DNA of 64,000 nucleotides from Zasmidium citrigriseum (GCA_002786025.1 NHNW01000066.1:1-64000), one strand, 5' to 3'; positions 1 through 19,145 are shown, counted from the first letter of the stretch. Notes: generated from the letters alone by a model not told the origin. Made by a program: numbers and translations.

Positions 1-117
1 CCTAACCCTAACCCTAACCCTAACCCTAACCCTAACCCTAACCCTAACCCTAACCCTAACCCTAACCCTAACCCTAACCCTAACCCTAACCCTAACCCTA
101 ACCCTAACCCTAACCCT
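1..117. repeat. Telomere repeat array (CCCTAA)n
   Basis: Uninterrupted tandem CCCTAA units, about 19 copies, ending where CCCTAC TAGTATTACC begins. This is the C-rich strand of the TTAGGG telomere used by most filamentous fungi. It lies at base 1, so the window starts at a physical chromosome end. No degenerate telomere variants follow; the array passes straight into RIP-mutated DNA. Confidence 0.98.
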
Positions 118-8312
<8,195 letters not shown>

Positions 8313-10223
8313 CAGTAAACGATAAGGGTGCTAGGCTCGGTCGTCCGTAGGAGGATTAGCATAAGTAGACCGCGTAGAGAGGAAGAGAGATCGGATACTA
8401 ACGGGCGTATACCAAACTCGGAACCATCGCCTCAGGACAGCAGGATGTCTTGTAGCGAGGACAACGTGCAAGATACCATCCATTATCTTCCGCGGCTTTG
8501 GGCAAGCAGTCTTGGGAGTGAAATGCGTCGAACGGCTTCCTTCGGCACGATCAACCTTATGTTCGTCCATGGCGCAAGGGAAACGAGAGCATTCAATCAT
8601 CCTCCCCCGACTCATTCGTTCCGCCTTATCGCCAATGCGATACAACTTCTTCACTGCGGAGGCCGGCCGTACACAGCGCAGCCAACAGCTGGCGTCAAAT
8701 CTGGGAATGCCTCTGCGCTGTGGATGCCTCTGCACTCCCCCGCGTGTGTCACCTTGAACAAAACACCATCAATGCCTGCTTCCGATCCATCGATCTTGCC
8801 TCCATGGTAGATCTTCACTGCCATCGGAGAGAGGCCTCTTGCGACTCTGCTTCATCCATCCACCTCCGCGCTGGGTGAGTCGTTCAACACCACCATTCAC
8901 CTGCACAGCATCTTGAAAGCTCGTCGTGGAGGCGCCGCGAAATCGTGGTCAGCCAAGCACAGGCTCTTCAATGGCTTTCGTCATGGACATCGCGCTTGTT
9001 CGCAGACGCTCACCCAACCGCTTGGCTTTCCCTAGGAAGTGCTCGCTGGAAAGGGATTTCCGATTGGGGTGTAATTCGCTCTCGACACACGATGGTGACC
9101 GTCAAGGCCTTTGACATCCTCCGGCTCAGACGGGTTAGGTTCGACACCGTCTGTGGAGTTGAGCTGAAGATTGTGATATCTGTGCCACAAGACCACTCGC
9201 ATCATCTCAAATCTGCACATGCCCATCGCCCAGTGCCCAGTCCTCTCCTCATCACATCCCTCAGAGGGCGAACGCACTCCATACATTCCGCAAAGTAGAC
9301 GAAGCTGGGTTACCACGTTCTCGTATGCCAACTGCGACGTCACTCCGCATTCACGTGGCTTCTGGACTCATTCTGGCATTGCCTCCTCGTGCAACGGCGG
9401 CATGATGGAGCACAGATCGAAGGCTAGGATGTTGGCTGTCATAGGTCGTCGAAATGGCACCGAAGTGCAGTCCTCGATGCCAACGCATAGCCTTCGGCAG
9501 GAGAGGTTTTACCGCACGAGTCCACGACCAAAACGCCCACAAAGTCCTTGCGCTAGGGGATGCTCCGAAGACACCGTTGACAGTGGGACTGGGACTTGCA
9601 TACCGTGATGGTACGGCCAGAGGAGCATTTTGATGGACGTGGCATTGCAATAACCGAAGAAGACCATGTAGCTGACGTCCGGCTCTCGTCGATGGCCCTG
9701 GACAAGGGATAATCTACTTCCACACGAGGCTTTTGACGGCCTCTGTTCAGTCATAAATCCTCAAAACCATTACATGCTCATCCCGCCCATCCTATGACCA
9801 GGCACAGGATCTATTGCTCCACTCCGCACCACCTCTTCCTAGCCCAGGAATCAGCATGCCCCTATCCCTAATCCGAGCATTCGGCGAGGTTCTATCGATC
9901 CTGCTGGCGAGTCCTGAAGATTTCGTCCTCTAATGCATCCTCCTCATCAATGCTTCCCACCGGAGATGGATGAATGACCAGGTATGCAACTGCTTTCGAC
10001 TGTTCGCAAGGCACTTGCAGCTCTGGTGAAACGGAGGCAGTAGCCACGTTGACAACCTACTTCGTCCACGGTGGCGACAGTCGAAAGGCTCAGCAGGTGC
10101 CCAAACCTTCTCAGATTCGCCATTGTAGTCTTCATATCGGGAGAGAATATCACATGAATAGTAGCCCTGCGAGGCGGCTTCAGCGTTCTATACGGAAGAG
10201 GTCTTACATGAAGCGGCATCGCG
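8313..10223. other. Non-RIPed DNA without a convincing gene
   Basis: CpA and TpG return between about 8313 and 8410, and base composition becomes normal. Open frames of 60-160 codons occur on both strands but overlap heavily, many begin at GTG or TTG, and none shows a recognisable domain, signal peptide or clean exon chain. Minus-strand frames between about 9030 and 9754 have a somewhat protein-like composition and could be remnants of one decayed gene. I cannot name it or join the pieces. Confidence 0.5.
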
Positions 10224-11537
10224 TTACTTCATCACACTCCGCATGCGAATGTTCGCAAAATGCATCGTTGCAAGCAGATGCTTCAGGCTCGGTCGTTCAG
10301 GATATAAAATCCACAGCCCAGAATCTTGTCTCTCGTCCGGATGAAAGCGATTGAAGAATATCTTCTTCCCTCCAAGGTGTAGCTGCTCAAAGATCCGTCG
10401 ATGTGTCTTTCCAATCAGCCCGTGGAGGATGTTAGGAACCCCGTACATGTCTTCGAGATCTGACACCACTTCAAAACCCAGGCTGAGTTTCGTGATGCCG
10501 ACCTCTTCGGCCAGAACCATGCTTTTGTAGAGAAGAAGATCGGAGGTGCCTTTCGGGGCGTTCGCAGTGGCGATGAAAGGGTCGATGTGATAGCCTTCTC
10601 CCAGCTTCCGCAAAGCCGCAAAACCATTGATCTCGCCGTCCGCGTCTTTTGAGTAGACAAAGGCCATGAGACGAGGCAGCGCCAAAATATCATACACCGT
10701 CATGAACGCCTGTTGTGTTCCAAGCTCTTGATTGCGTGCTAAACACCAGTCTTCGTAGATTGTCGCCAATTGCTTCTCGATCGCAGCGTCGTAATCGTAG
10801 GCCGGGCAGTACAGATCAACCGAAGTCCCTTGCTTAACAAGCTGCCTGCATTTTGCGACAGTCCTCTTGCCGCTGCGTCCAAGGAGCATTTCGCTCGTCG
10901 TCGGATTGAGATTCTTCTCGGTGCCAAAACGTATAGACATCCATTTTTGCTGGCGAGCAACGTAGCTCATTAAGTCGCTGGCGGCGATCATTGCGATTCC
11001 CATTCCATGCCTCTTGCAATGCTTTTGAAAGCCTTGGAGTAGGCTGAGGTGCTGGTCTGGCTCGCATAGTGGATCTCCAGATATGACAGCTACGTTATCC
11101 AGCTTCTTGTAGACAAGTGCGCCAGTCCGACCGCTGTTGATGTAGAACCTGTAGCTGTGGTCTCTTGCTCCCATGTGAGACGCTGTGCCGTACTGCAGCA
11201 GAAGTGATTCGAACGTGTCCAGGCTCGTGGCGTCGGCATCGAGGATCGTGTAGCTACCACCATGTGCTAGTGGTGACGAGGTTCCCGTCGACTTTCTCCT
11301 CGAAGACAGGGACGATGAAGAGCTGTTCCTTTGTAAAGGCCTATCGTTTGAGATCGGACAGGCCCAATTCAAGAATGTGGATGATGGCGATATCTTCAAT
11401 TTTTCACACGATGTGTATTGCTGGACAGCCTGCGTTGCTGCTCTCCTTTTGCGCTTCTCCTGCTTCAAGCCCCGGGTTGAGATGGAGTGGTATTCGGAAT
11501 TGACGAGGGTTTCGGTGGACATCTTCGTAGGATCCAT
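10224..11537 (-). CDS. DUF2156 / phosphatidylglycerol lysyltransferase C-terminal-domain protein
   Basis: A 437-residue protein from the first ATG of the frame (the open frame runs further back to a TTG). The N-terminal ~90 residues are Ser/Arg-rich and low complexity. From about residue 95 it matches the DUF2156 (LPG_synthase_C, double GNAT-fold) family: NVAVISGDPLCEP, then GEINGFAALRKLGEGYHIDP, LSLGFEVVSDLED and, near the end, IFFNRFHPDE with WILYPERPSL. Family members move an aminoacyl group from aminoacyl-tRNA to a lipid. In ascomycetes, free-standing DUF2156 proteins include an enzyme that makes ergosteryl-3-beta-O-glycine, and fusions to aspartyl-tRNA synthetase make ergosteryl aspartate. 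No synthetase domain is attached here, so a free-standing sterol- or lipid-aminoacylating enzyme is the best guess; the substrate is inferred. It is the first clear gene from the telomere. Single exon. Confidence 0.75.
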   Translation of the reverse strand: MDPTKMSTETLVNSEYHSISTRGLKQEKRKRRAATQAVQQYTSCEKLKISPSSTFLNWACPISNDRPLQRNSSSSSLSSRRKSTGTSSPLAHGGSYTILDADATSLDTFESLLLQYGTASHMGARDHSYRFYINSGRTGALVYKKLDNVAVISGDPLCEPDQHLSLLQGFQKHCKRHGMGIAMIAASDLMSYVARQQKWMSIRFGTEKNLNPTTSEMLLGRSGKRTVAKCRQLVKQGTSVDLYCPAYDYDAAIEKQLATIYEDWCLARNQELGTQQAFMTVYDILALPRLMAFVYSKDADGEINGFAALRKLGEGYHIDPFIATANAPKGTSDLLLYKSMVLAEEVGITKLSLGFEVVSDLEDMYGVPNILHGLIGKTHRRIFEQLHLGGKKIFFNRFHPDERQDSGLWILYPERPSLKHLLATMHFANIRMRSVMK

Positions 11538-12472
11538 CTTTTTCGATAGCAGTACCTGCAACGCAACGTATGCGGCGAGGCATGAGACTTATACCAACGA
11601 TCGCGCATTCCGCGCCTCAGAACCAGAGTGTATCAAGAGCATGCGTGGCCTTCACCTGATTCGTAGCGTCGCCAATCGTCATTGTGAGAAGCGAAAATTG
11701 CAGTCGCTTGCCTTGCGTTTAGATGGCCAGTACATCATCCGTACCATTGATCAGAATGTCTCTGCCTGAAGCTCCCGTGCCGAAGTACCTCGGATTCGTA
11801 CGCAAGCCCTGCTGGAAGAGTCGTAGCAAGAAAGCAAGGCTGACTCGGTATCAGGAACAGGCTTAGTGCCAGCCCGAAATGGGTGGACTCTACGAGCGGA
11901 GTCCGCGCGCCATGACATGCAGCGCCTCGCTGTACGATGCTTGCGCTCAGCCTCCTTCACAACTTGGAAACTTTTTGCTGAGCCGCATTGATCCGAGTAT
12001 TACTGCTATCACGTTGCCTAAAGCACGAGCTGGTGAACAAGGTAAGACCTTGTACCACCATCACCGCTAACATTACCTCAGAACTTCGGGTCTTCGGCCA
12101 CCGCGGACTGCGGAGTGCTTGTGAATGTCAAGCAATGGAACGATATCTTGGCTTCCGGATCTATGGTCATTGTGCCTGGATTGCTCCTCCACCACGGTAC
12201 TGGGAATAAGTTGGCTTTCCGACGCTGTTCAGCGAAGCCTCTCGCCAAATCAAAGTCACCTCACAGGCGAAAGGAAGCTGAGTTCGACAAGATCAAGTAT
12301 CGTCTGCGCCCCATTGACTGAGGACTGCGACGTGGAAGCTATTTCAGAGTCTCAATGTGTGGAGAAGCGGGGATTCTGATCGAGGATATGGAAAGAATCA
12401 TTGTTGGAATTCAGCAATGCTTCCAACGCTCAGAGCCGAAGAAAGATCTGACGAAGACTCCCAAATCCATCT
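11538..12472. other. Intergenic region, nothing identified
   Basis: About 930 bases between two minus-strand genes. Only short overlapping frames (60-80 codons) with no domain or exon consistency. It should include the promoter of the DUF2156 gene and the 3' flank of the membrane-protein gene. Confidence 0.5.
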
Positions 12473-14491
12473 TTATACCTTGCATCTGTCGCGATCTTCC
12501 GCTATCGCAGCTTTGCGTTTAGCCTGAAAGGATCTACGCAAAGCCTTTGCTTCGTCACTTTCTTCACGGCGAATTGCGTTCTTTGCTCGGAGAGATCTTG
12601 CGATCTCGTGTACGTCAGCCTGATGTTGACGCTCATGGTCGCCTAAACCCCATGTCTGACATGGTCGCAGTCTCTGCATCAAGGCGGCTTCTGATAGCCC
12701 AGCACGAGAGTTCTCAGCCTCGTTCCCCAGCACCTCTCGCGCGAACAGGCAAGACTGTCGCACGTTAACTCAGTCCTCCAGATCTTACTCCCTTGTACCA
12801 TCTTCGGCTCATCTCCACCCTGTCGTTGGCTTGCATGAATCACATCTTTCAAGAAGAACAGAGTCAAGGTAGCATAAATCCCTCCTGCCAAATCATCCCA
12901 CGCAGAATATATGCTTCTCTCGCTCCACACCCTCATCGAAGAGGTCTTCTCCGTAGTCCCTGCATTGACGTCGGCGGCTCTTCTTTGCCCCGTCACCTCC
13001 ACGTCTTCGATCAAACACCCCTGGCCATGCCGGTAGATCAGGTCGTAGCATCGTCTCACGTACACCTGCTTCATACTCGGTCATATTCAACCAGCGACGT
13101 TGAAAGGGCGAGAGTCGCTCGAGCGCTTGGTTGCAACTTGGATCCAGGGATGCTCGTTTTGCCGCCCAGTTTCGTTTGCTCAGGTATGCAACCTTGCCCA
13201 GGACATCTCTTCGCAGTCGGATCAGCAGCAGAGGCCAGACTTTGTGCGAAAGATCGAACGTTTGTTCGAAGTTACGACGCTCGGCATCGATCTGCTGCTG
13301 CCGTTCTTCGCGGTCTCTGGATCGTGTGTCACGGCTGAGAAAACCAGACAGCACCCACACGGCTCGGTGGAACAAACCCTCGAAGACATTGTTTCCTGCC
13401 GGCAGAGGTTGCAGACCGCTTTCGACAATGTAGCCGCCGATGATAGAAACGCCCCAAGCAGTAGCTTCGAGCTCGGTCGTGAACGTTGACAAAGCGGCCT
13501 CGAGGAGATATAGATGGAGAGCGGCGTGTTGGAGCCATCGCTCTTTGGAGTCGACATCGTCCTGGGGAGTGATCACTCCACCAGATACCCCCTCGACATT
13601 TTCGACTGCCTTACTCAAGAGCTGTAACATCGGGTAAAGATGCTGTTCTTTGACCTCCTGTAGTTGTCTCAATCGATTTGCGAGCCTCGTCTCGTACGCT
13701 AACAGCTCCGAGCTCCACAATGAAACAATCTCCAGGCTTCCTGCGGCCAAAATCAGGTCTTCTCGCTGATGCGACTTGAGCCAATTGGGCCAAGCGGACG
13801 AGGCTTGTAGACCAGCCTGGACTTGCAAAGCCTTCACTACCAGGCTACTGCTTTGGCTGTTGATCTTCTCGTGCAACTTCGTCGCAGAACGCCTGTCTTG
13901 CTTGGCCGCCTCAACCATTTGGAGTAGGTCATCTTGAACCGATGGCCAACTAGTGAATGAATCTATGCTCTCGTACAGATCATAGATCCCGGACATCCAC
14001 GCTCTGCGAAAGCGCGGAAAAGGAAGCCGAGTCAGCCATACATTGTTCCCAAACGCCTCGTCTAGCTTGGCGGGAAGAACTGCGACGAGGGATTGGAGAA
14101 TCGGATGCAGAGCAACGGGGATTGGCGGAAGACCTTCGCTATTGCAAAGAGTGTCCAGGCTGCTGCTGGTGTTGGTGTTGGTGCTGGAATCGCGATCCTG
14201 AGTGAAGACGTCCAGGGATGGGCACAGGAGTAGGAACAATATCAGGGCGACGATCCATTGCCATGACCATCGAGCTGAGTGCGGACTCGTGTCAGCGGCC
14301 CCCTCGTCTTCTTCGTCGCTCTCATCCTGAATGTTCACCAGATCATGGAGATGTTCTCGCCCTGTCCCTGCTCCACGGCCTTTCACGCTGGTGGTCTTGG
14401 GCGATGGTAGCTTGCGTTGAGTTGTGTGCAGGTCGGCTGACGATGCCTTTTGATTCTCCGCCCGGCCTTTCGATCGTGTTACTGGCATCAT
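12473..14491 (-). CDS. Uncharacterised fungal protein with two predicted membrane segments
   Basis: Proposed three-exon gene: 13064-14491, 12789-13020, 12473-12735; introns of 43 nt (GTACGT...CAG) and 53 nt (GTAAGA...GAG). Phases sum to 640 codons plus a stop. The unspliced first frame would stop at 12893 after 532 residues, but the spliced second exon adds the well-composed hydrophobic stretch GIYATLTLFFLKDVIHA. The N-terminus (about 1-70) is basic/acidic and polar. A membrane segment WIVALILFLLLCPSL lies near residue 80. The middle is helical and rich in Leu, Glu and Arg, and the C-terminal ~85 residues are strongly charged (AKALRRSFQAKRKAAIAED). No catalytic motif. Function unknown; perhaps an organelle or nuclear-envelope membrane protein (inference). 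The two small introns are the least certain part. Confidence 0.6.
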
Positions 14492-15037
14492 CGCCGACGG
14501 GCAGTTGTGACTGCGATTTAAACACCCGAGCGTGCAATACCGTCATGATGCGGCCGTCGGCTGGTCTTTGTTGCTTCGAAGTCCGATCCATATCACATTC
14601 CGCCCGACCGTCCGCATGCGGCCAACATCAGGTATAGACATGCAGTGATCAAGTTCAGCCGTCGGACAAAAGTGCGTACAAGTTCGGATGTTGCATTCGG
14701 TGTATTCCATTCAATCGATCCATTGAAGGCATTCACCCTTTCCTCGATCCAGGAGACCTCAGCGCAGTGGTGCTGATAGAAACCAAACCACTCTCAGGCG
14801 GCAGTCTTTAGGAACAAAGAATAGCGCACATTTCCACTTGCAAACTTCAATATATCATCGTCCCGTGCCATGATCGAGCGACATTCGCTCCCAAGGTCGC
14901 AGATGAATGGTTGAAATGCAGTGGATGTCGCCCTACGGAAGCACCTCATGCCCATCTTATTTCATGCCGTACACAGCATACATCTTCTGGTAATTACATT
15001 ACGAATCTGAAGCCGACAGGGTTCGAACGTTTACTCA
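14492..15037. other. Intergenic region
   Basis: About 545 bases between two minus-strand genes, with no coding signal. It presumably contains the promoter of the membrane-protein gene and the terminator of the surface-protein gene. Confidence 0.5.
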
Positions 15038-17758
15038 TTACACAGGAACTAACGCAGCGATACCGCAAGCAAGTCCTACGCCGAGATGCCAAGGCCTCAC
15101 TTTCACATCAGCAGCACCAGCACTCGTCGATGTACTTGACGCCGCCGGCCGCACATTCGAAGCTGAACTCGTCGTTCTCGTGCTACTCCTCCCAGTCATG
15201 CTCGACGATGACGAAGTCATACCGAGCCCGCTGGCAATGATGCCTCCAATGTTATCAGAGCTGGTGTCGGGCTTCTCAACCAGCATGGAAGATCCGGAGA
15301 TGGTAGCGACATCGCCATTCGAAAGAGTCACTTGAGAGCCAGGCAGCAAAGTCTGCGAGCCAATCTTCCAGGCCTGTGTTCCGTCAACGATGATGGGACT
15401 GCCGCTATAGACATTGCCATCAAGCGTTATGAGGGGAATGGCCGAGCTGCCGGCGGCGTTGGTTGGTAAGACGATTGCTGTTTCCTGGCTCATGGCAGAG
15501 AAGGCTTGCGTTTGACCAGCGCTGATCGCTTGCAAGCCGGAGGAGCCATATGTGACGGTTTGTCCATCCATGGTGATGGCAGAGCCTCCTGCCGACAGTG
15601 TATATCCATTCAGCACAGCAGCACTAGCACTTCCTTCGACTGGAGAGGCAGTGAGGCTACCAGCCATCAACACATTGCCAGTCTGCGAGGGGTTGTTGAC
15701 AACGCTGAACATCTGCGTCTGATCTCCGCTGACGACTTGCAGGCCAGAGGAGCCAAAGCTGATGACTTGTCCGTTTGATGAGATGGCAGACTGTCCTTGA
15801 GCCAGAGTCACACCATTGATGACCGCAGCATTCGATGTACCAGCGACCGGAGAAGCCGTAATGCTTCCTGCAACGAAGACCGGCGATTCAGACGGCTCTG
15901 CGTTCGACGCTTGCACAACGACTCCTGACGAGGCTGCTGAGACAACCGCCCCCGAAACTGACAGAGCTTGACCAATTGGCACAGTGGTGTCGCCAATAGC
16001 GATGCTGTTTCCAGGAGCTTCCTGTGCCGTGAGTGTATTGCTTCCCACTGTGAAGACTGCGACCGGGATTTGCGTTTTCAGACCCTGCGATGCTGGCTCA
16101 TTTTGGCCAGAAGATGGGCTGTCCTCGAGCGTGGTGAACTGGATTGTCTTTGATGCTTGTACGGATTGCCCGTTCTGCTGCGACTGAGCTGGCGAGTCAA
16201 CGGGGCCGTTGGTCTCTTGCCCGGTCGTCTGACTTGCGGGTTGTGGAGTCTCTTGCTGACTCTGAGGTTGAGGAGCCGGAGATGCTGGAGTAGTATCTTC
16301 CTGACTCTGCCGCGACGGAGACGGAGTATCTTGCGCAGTCGACTCAGGCAACGCTGGCACCGTTGCTGGATCATTTGTGGGAGTACTGGGGCTCTGCGAA
16401 GCTGGTGACGGCGGTCCCGTCGTCGGTTGATCATTCGGCAGCGTGAGCTCAGTCTGAGTTGGACCAGCCGGCGAAGCAGTCGACGCAGGACTTGCCGGTG
16501 TGGTGGGACTGCTGTCATCGCTCGTCTGAGTCTGTGAAGCACCAGGCAAAGTCGGCGCCGCCTCCGCAGTAACCTCCTGCAACGCAAGCGGAGGATCAAA
16601 GACAACATTCGCAATCCAATCGTTGTAGAACGAGCAAGTCGACCATTCAGGCACCATTGTTCGCAGCCTCGTGGGAACAGCCAGGAGTGGGTTGAAGTTA
16701 TCCCAAATCGTCTCGCAAGGATTCGGCGTGAGGGATGTCGTATCGACTGTTACAAGGGTATCGGAGCCCGTCCGCATTGAAGTTATATAGCCAAGGCATT
16801 GATCGGCACAGGAATAAGCACTCGCGGGCACAGGCAGGTTGAGGTCGGCGTAGTTCATCTGCGTGCCCATACCCCAACCAGCCGTGGTGGTCTGAGTGCC
16901 AATACGCCCATAGCAATTCGTCGATATCTCATCCGAGCGGAAGGCAATGACCGTATTCGAGAAAGTCGGGCCTAGTTGAATCGCAGTCCCGCCCGCTGAT
17001 TGATAGCTACGATATGCGGCATACAGCGTTTCAAACGAGATGTATGCCGAGTTGGGCATGAATGTGTTTCCGAGCGTCGTGAGGGGAACAGCCGTGGTAT
17101 TCGTTGGGCCCATCGTAGTGGCACTGGTGGCATTGGCCGCACAGCCTTCGGTCGTTGGAACCGGGAAGTAATACAGTCGAGCAGGACCGCCTTGAATGAC
17201 ACATGGCTGATAAAGATCGTGAGGCTCGCCACAAGCACCGGCAAGCCGACTGTTGATCCACGAATCATCTGCGAAGTGACCGAGATTGGAGCCAAACCAA
17301 GCGATGGCGCAGTCGTCGGGGTTCATCGAGCAAGCTCGAGGCGCAAACGAGGGCGAGACGGTCAGGATGTTCGGATATGTATAGCTGGAAGTGCTGACGA
17401 AAGTCGTCGTCCTTGGCGCATCTGTTACCCGCGGCGAGCCATCGCATTCGGTGAATATGCTGACATCTGTCGGATAAATGGTACTGCTGACTGTGAAGTT
17501 GTAGCCAGTGCTTGTGGTGACATTGCGAGTCTGGACCGAGACATTGTGTGCTGATATCGAAGATGTATAAGTCTCGAACGAGCTAAACCATTCTGTGTAT
17601 GCGGTCCAACAGCTTTTTGCGTGATCCAGGAGCTCGGTATTGTGGATGTTGGACGACCATTGTACAGGATATCCAGACGGCAAATAGAACAGTTGACTTG
17701 TGACGGACGCGGGAAAGGTAGTTATGGGTAGAGTCGAGGTCGTTGAAAGGTTGGACAT
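15038..17758 (-). CDS. Large mucin-like cell-surface protein, probably GPI-anchored
   Basis: A 906-residue uninterrupted frame starting at ATG 17758. Residues 1 to ~390 are Ser/Thr-rich with scattered cysteines and N-glycosylation sequons. Residues ~400-540 form a Pro/Thr/Ser/Gln stalk. Residues ~560-830 hold tandem beta-type repeats: two close copies containing FGSSGLQVVSGDQTQ and YGSSGLQAISAGQTQ (about 15710-15812 and 15507-15610), plus weaker copies either side. The C-terminus is Ser-rich and ends with a hydrophobic tail (HLGVGLACGIAALVPV) like a GPI-attachment signal. Oddly, no signal peptide follows the ATG. The frame is open upstream without another ATG, so an unrecognised 5' exon is likely. 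Probable wall or adhesion role, by composition only; this architecture is common in Dothideomycetes. Confidence 0.75.
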   Translation of the reverse strand: MSNLSTTSTLPITTFPASVTSQLFYLPSGYPVQWSSNIHNTELLDHAKSCWTAYTEWFSSFETYTSSISAHNVSVQTRNVTTSTGYNFTVSSTIYPTDVSIFTECDGSPRVTDAPRTTTFVSTSSYTYPNILTVSPSFAPRACSMNPDDCAIAWFGSNLGHFADDSWINSRLAGACGEPHDLYQPCVIQGGPARLYYFPVPTTEGCAANATSATTMGPTNTTAVPLTTLGNTFMPNSAYISFETLYAAYRSYQSAGGTAIQLGPTFSNTVIAFRSDEISTNCYGRIGTQTTTAGWGMGTQMNYADLNLPVPASAYSCADQCLGYITSMRTGSDTLVTVDTTSLTPNPCETIWDNFNPLLAVPTRLRTMVPEWSTCSFYNDWIANVVFDPPLALQEVTAEAAPTLPGASQTQTSDDSSPTTPASPASTASPAGPTQTELTLPNDQPTTGPPSPASQSPSTPTNDPATVPALPESTAQDTPSPSRQSQEDTTPASPAPQPQSQQETPQPASQTTGQETNGPVDSPAQSQQNGQSVQASKTIQFTTLEDSPSSGQNEPASQGLKTQIPVAVFTVGSNTLTAQEAPGNSIAIGDTTVPIGQALSVSGAVVSAASSGVVVQASNAEPSESPVFVAGSITASPVAGTSNAAVINGVTLAQGQSAISSNGQVISFGSSGLQVVSGDQTQMFSVVNNPSQTGNVLMAGSLTASPVEGSASAAVLNGYTLSAGGSAITMDGQTVTYGSSGLQAISAGQTQAFSAMSQETAIVLPTNAAGSSAIPLITLDGNVYSGSPIIVDGTQAWKIGSQTLLPGSQVTLSNGDVATISGSSMLVEKPDTSSDNIGGIIASGLGMTSSSSSMTGRSSTRTTSSASNVRPAASSTSTSAGAADVKVRPWHLGVGLACGIAALVPV

Positions 17759-18131
17759 GATGTCCCGTGTATCAAGTGACGTTACAATGGGCGTGCCAGA
17801 GAATCGAGAAGGAGGTTCTGGAAGCAGTCTGTCGGTATAAATCTCCGAACTGCGAAGACCGCAGATTGCGTGGCGACGTTTGTAGCCCCCAAAGCTGAAA
17901 GCTGAGAGGCTTTGACGGACGAAAGCGTGAAGCGCTGGTCGAGAAAAGACTTCCTATTCGCCGAGCTACTGTTGAACAGTAACCTGATTCTGACACTGCT
18001 CAACGTACCTGCGTTGCATGGTCGGCCAGTTCCTTCCGGAGAAGGCTATTTCGAAAACGTTCTGGATTTCGAGAGGAGATGTCCGAAGCACCATGAAGTT
18101 GACGCAATCCTCTTCCTTCTTTCCTCGACTC
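17759..18131. other. Intergenic region upstream of the surface-protein gene
   Basis: About 370 bases. The reading frame of the surface protein stays open from its ATG back to a TAG near 17960, which leaves room for a missing first exon. No acceptor with a good signal peptide upstream could be identified. Confidence 0.4.
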
Positions 18132-18827
18132 TCAGTAGCTGCTGGTATTCGGAAACGTCCTCGCGACATGCTGCATGTATCTCTTCGACCTCTCCAACAA
18201 AGACAAAAGAACCATCAAAGCCGCCAGCTCGACTCTCTGGTGGATCTGGCGCCGGAAGTTAATCGCTCCTCTGATCGGCCCGGCGCCCATGTGTTTCTCG
18301 ACATAGACCGCCACAACCTCATCATTAGCCTCGTCGACGAGCTTGTAGTCCCGCGGCGACAATCGAGAAGCCCCAAGCTTGCTGTCATGAGTCTTCTTCC
18401 AATGCAGCCTACTCCTCTCTGCTCCTGCTCGGACTTCAAATCGGAATGATGGAGCGCTGAACATGCCATCGTCTGAAAACCGAACTTGGTCCCAGTCGTC
18501 GTTCGATGGAGTCCTTTGGTCGCCGACGTAGACTTTGAAGCCTTTGCTGAAGAAAGGGAAGGAGGATTGAGCTAGCCATGGGCCATTCGAGTCGTATCCA
18601 CCGTGCAAGACGATGTCAGAGGTGCTGTCGTCTTTCCCTTGATGATGGCTGACGTAGTAGAGGGTATTGCCGTCGGTTTTGATGTGGATCCCAGAACTGC
18701 GAGCAAAGTCCTGCGCACGATGAAGTTCAAGTGTGCGCAGTTCGTCGGAGTTCGAGTCGTTGAGGGCGGAGTCGCTGGCGCGAGGATCTGTCGTCGCATA
18801 TGTTGGAGGTCGGGCAAGTTCTGACAT
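18132..18827 (-). CDS. Conserved fungal protein of unknown function
   Basis: A 231-residue single-exon protein from ATG 18827 (MSELARPPTYATT). The open frame extends 23 codons upstream to a GTG, but the ATG start matches the usual look of this fungal family. Residues ~35-170 alternate short polar and hydrophobic strands (NTLYYVSHHQG, FFSKGFKVYVGDQ, FSAPSFRFEVRAG), suggesting a beta-barrel or tubby/LURP-like fold (inference). The C-terminal part has a long hydrophobic helix (VELAALMVLLSLLERSKRY). No signal peptide and no catalytic motif. I recognise the type as widespread in ascomycetes but know no function. Confidence 0.7.
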   Translation of the reverse strand: MSELARPPTYATTDPRASDSALNDSNSDELRTLELHRAQDFARSSGIHIKTDGNTLYYVSHHQGKDDSTSDIVLHGGYDSNGPWLAQSSFPFFSKGFKVYVGDQRTPSNDDWDQVRFSDDGMFSAPSFRFEVRAGAERSRLHWKKTHDSKLGASRLSPRDYKLVDEANDEVVAVYVEKHMGAGPIRGAINFRRQIHQRVELAALMVLLSLLERSKRYMQHVARTFPNTSSY

Positions 18828-19145
18828 CTTGGTATTCTTGAAGAAGATTGCGAATGCTGACTTGTGTTTGTTAAAAGCGTCGACCGATCTGTACACTGCT
18901 CATGCTGCCGTTGTGTCCAATATGAAGGAATGAGATGGCTTCATTGCGAGTGTGGCACGCTAGAATCGAGCTGCGCCTTGCACGATGATCGTGAGGCACG
19001 CCAAGGCGACGATCGGCGGCCTCACGGATTCAGCCTCAGAAGCTAGAAGTTTAGTGCTAGATATCATTCAGGTCCTGGCTGACTCAGTAGTAGATGAAAA
19101 GTGCGAGTTGAAGCGTACCACATCGTTTCATACGTCTCGATCTCA
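18828..19145. other. Intergenic region
   Basis: About 320 bases between two minus-strand genes; nothing identified beyond the expected promoter and terminator. Confidence 0.4.

Noticed and set aside
1..117. Short regular repeats at the window start as a CRISPR-like array
   Set aside because: Six-base units without spacers at a chromosome end: a eukaryotic telomere.
8328..9754. Several 80-160 codon open frames on both strands just inside the RIP boundary
   Set aside because: They overlap each other, many start at GTG/TTG, no domain or signal peptide is visible, and no exon chain joins them. At most they are remnants of a decayed gene.
16078..16614. 178-codon minus-strand frame rich in Arg and Leu
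   Set aside because: It overlaps the Pro/Thr/Ser stalk of the surface protein in another frame; the Arg/Leu bias is the frame-shifted reading of that low-complexity DNA.
17000..17554. 184-codon + strand frame
   Set aside because: Antisense to the surface-protein gene, no recognisable motif.
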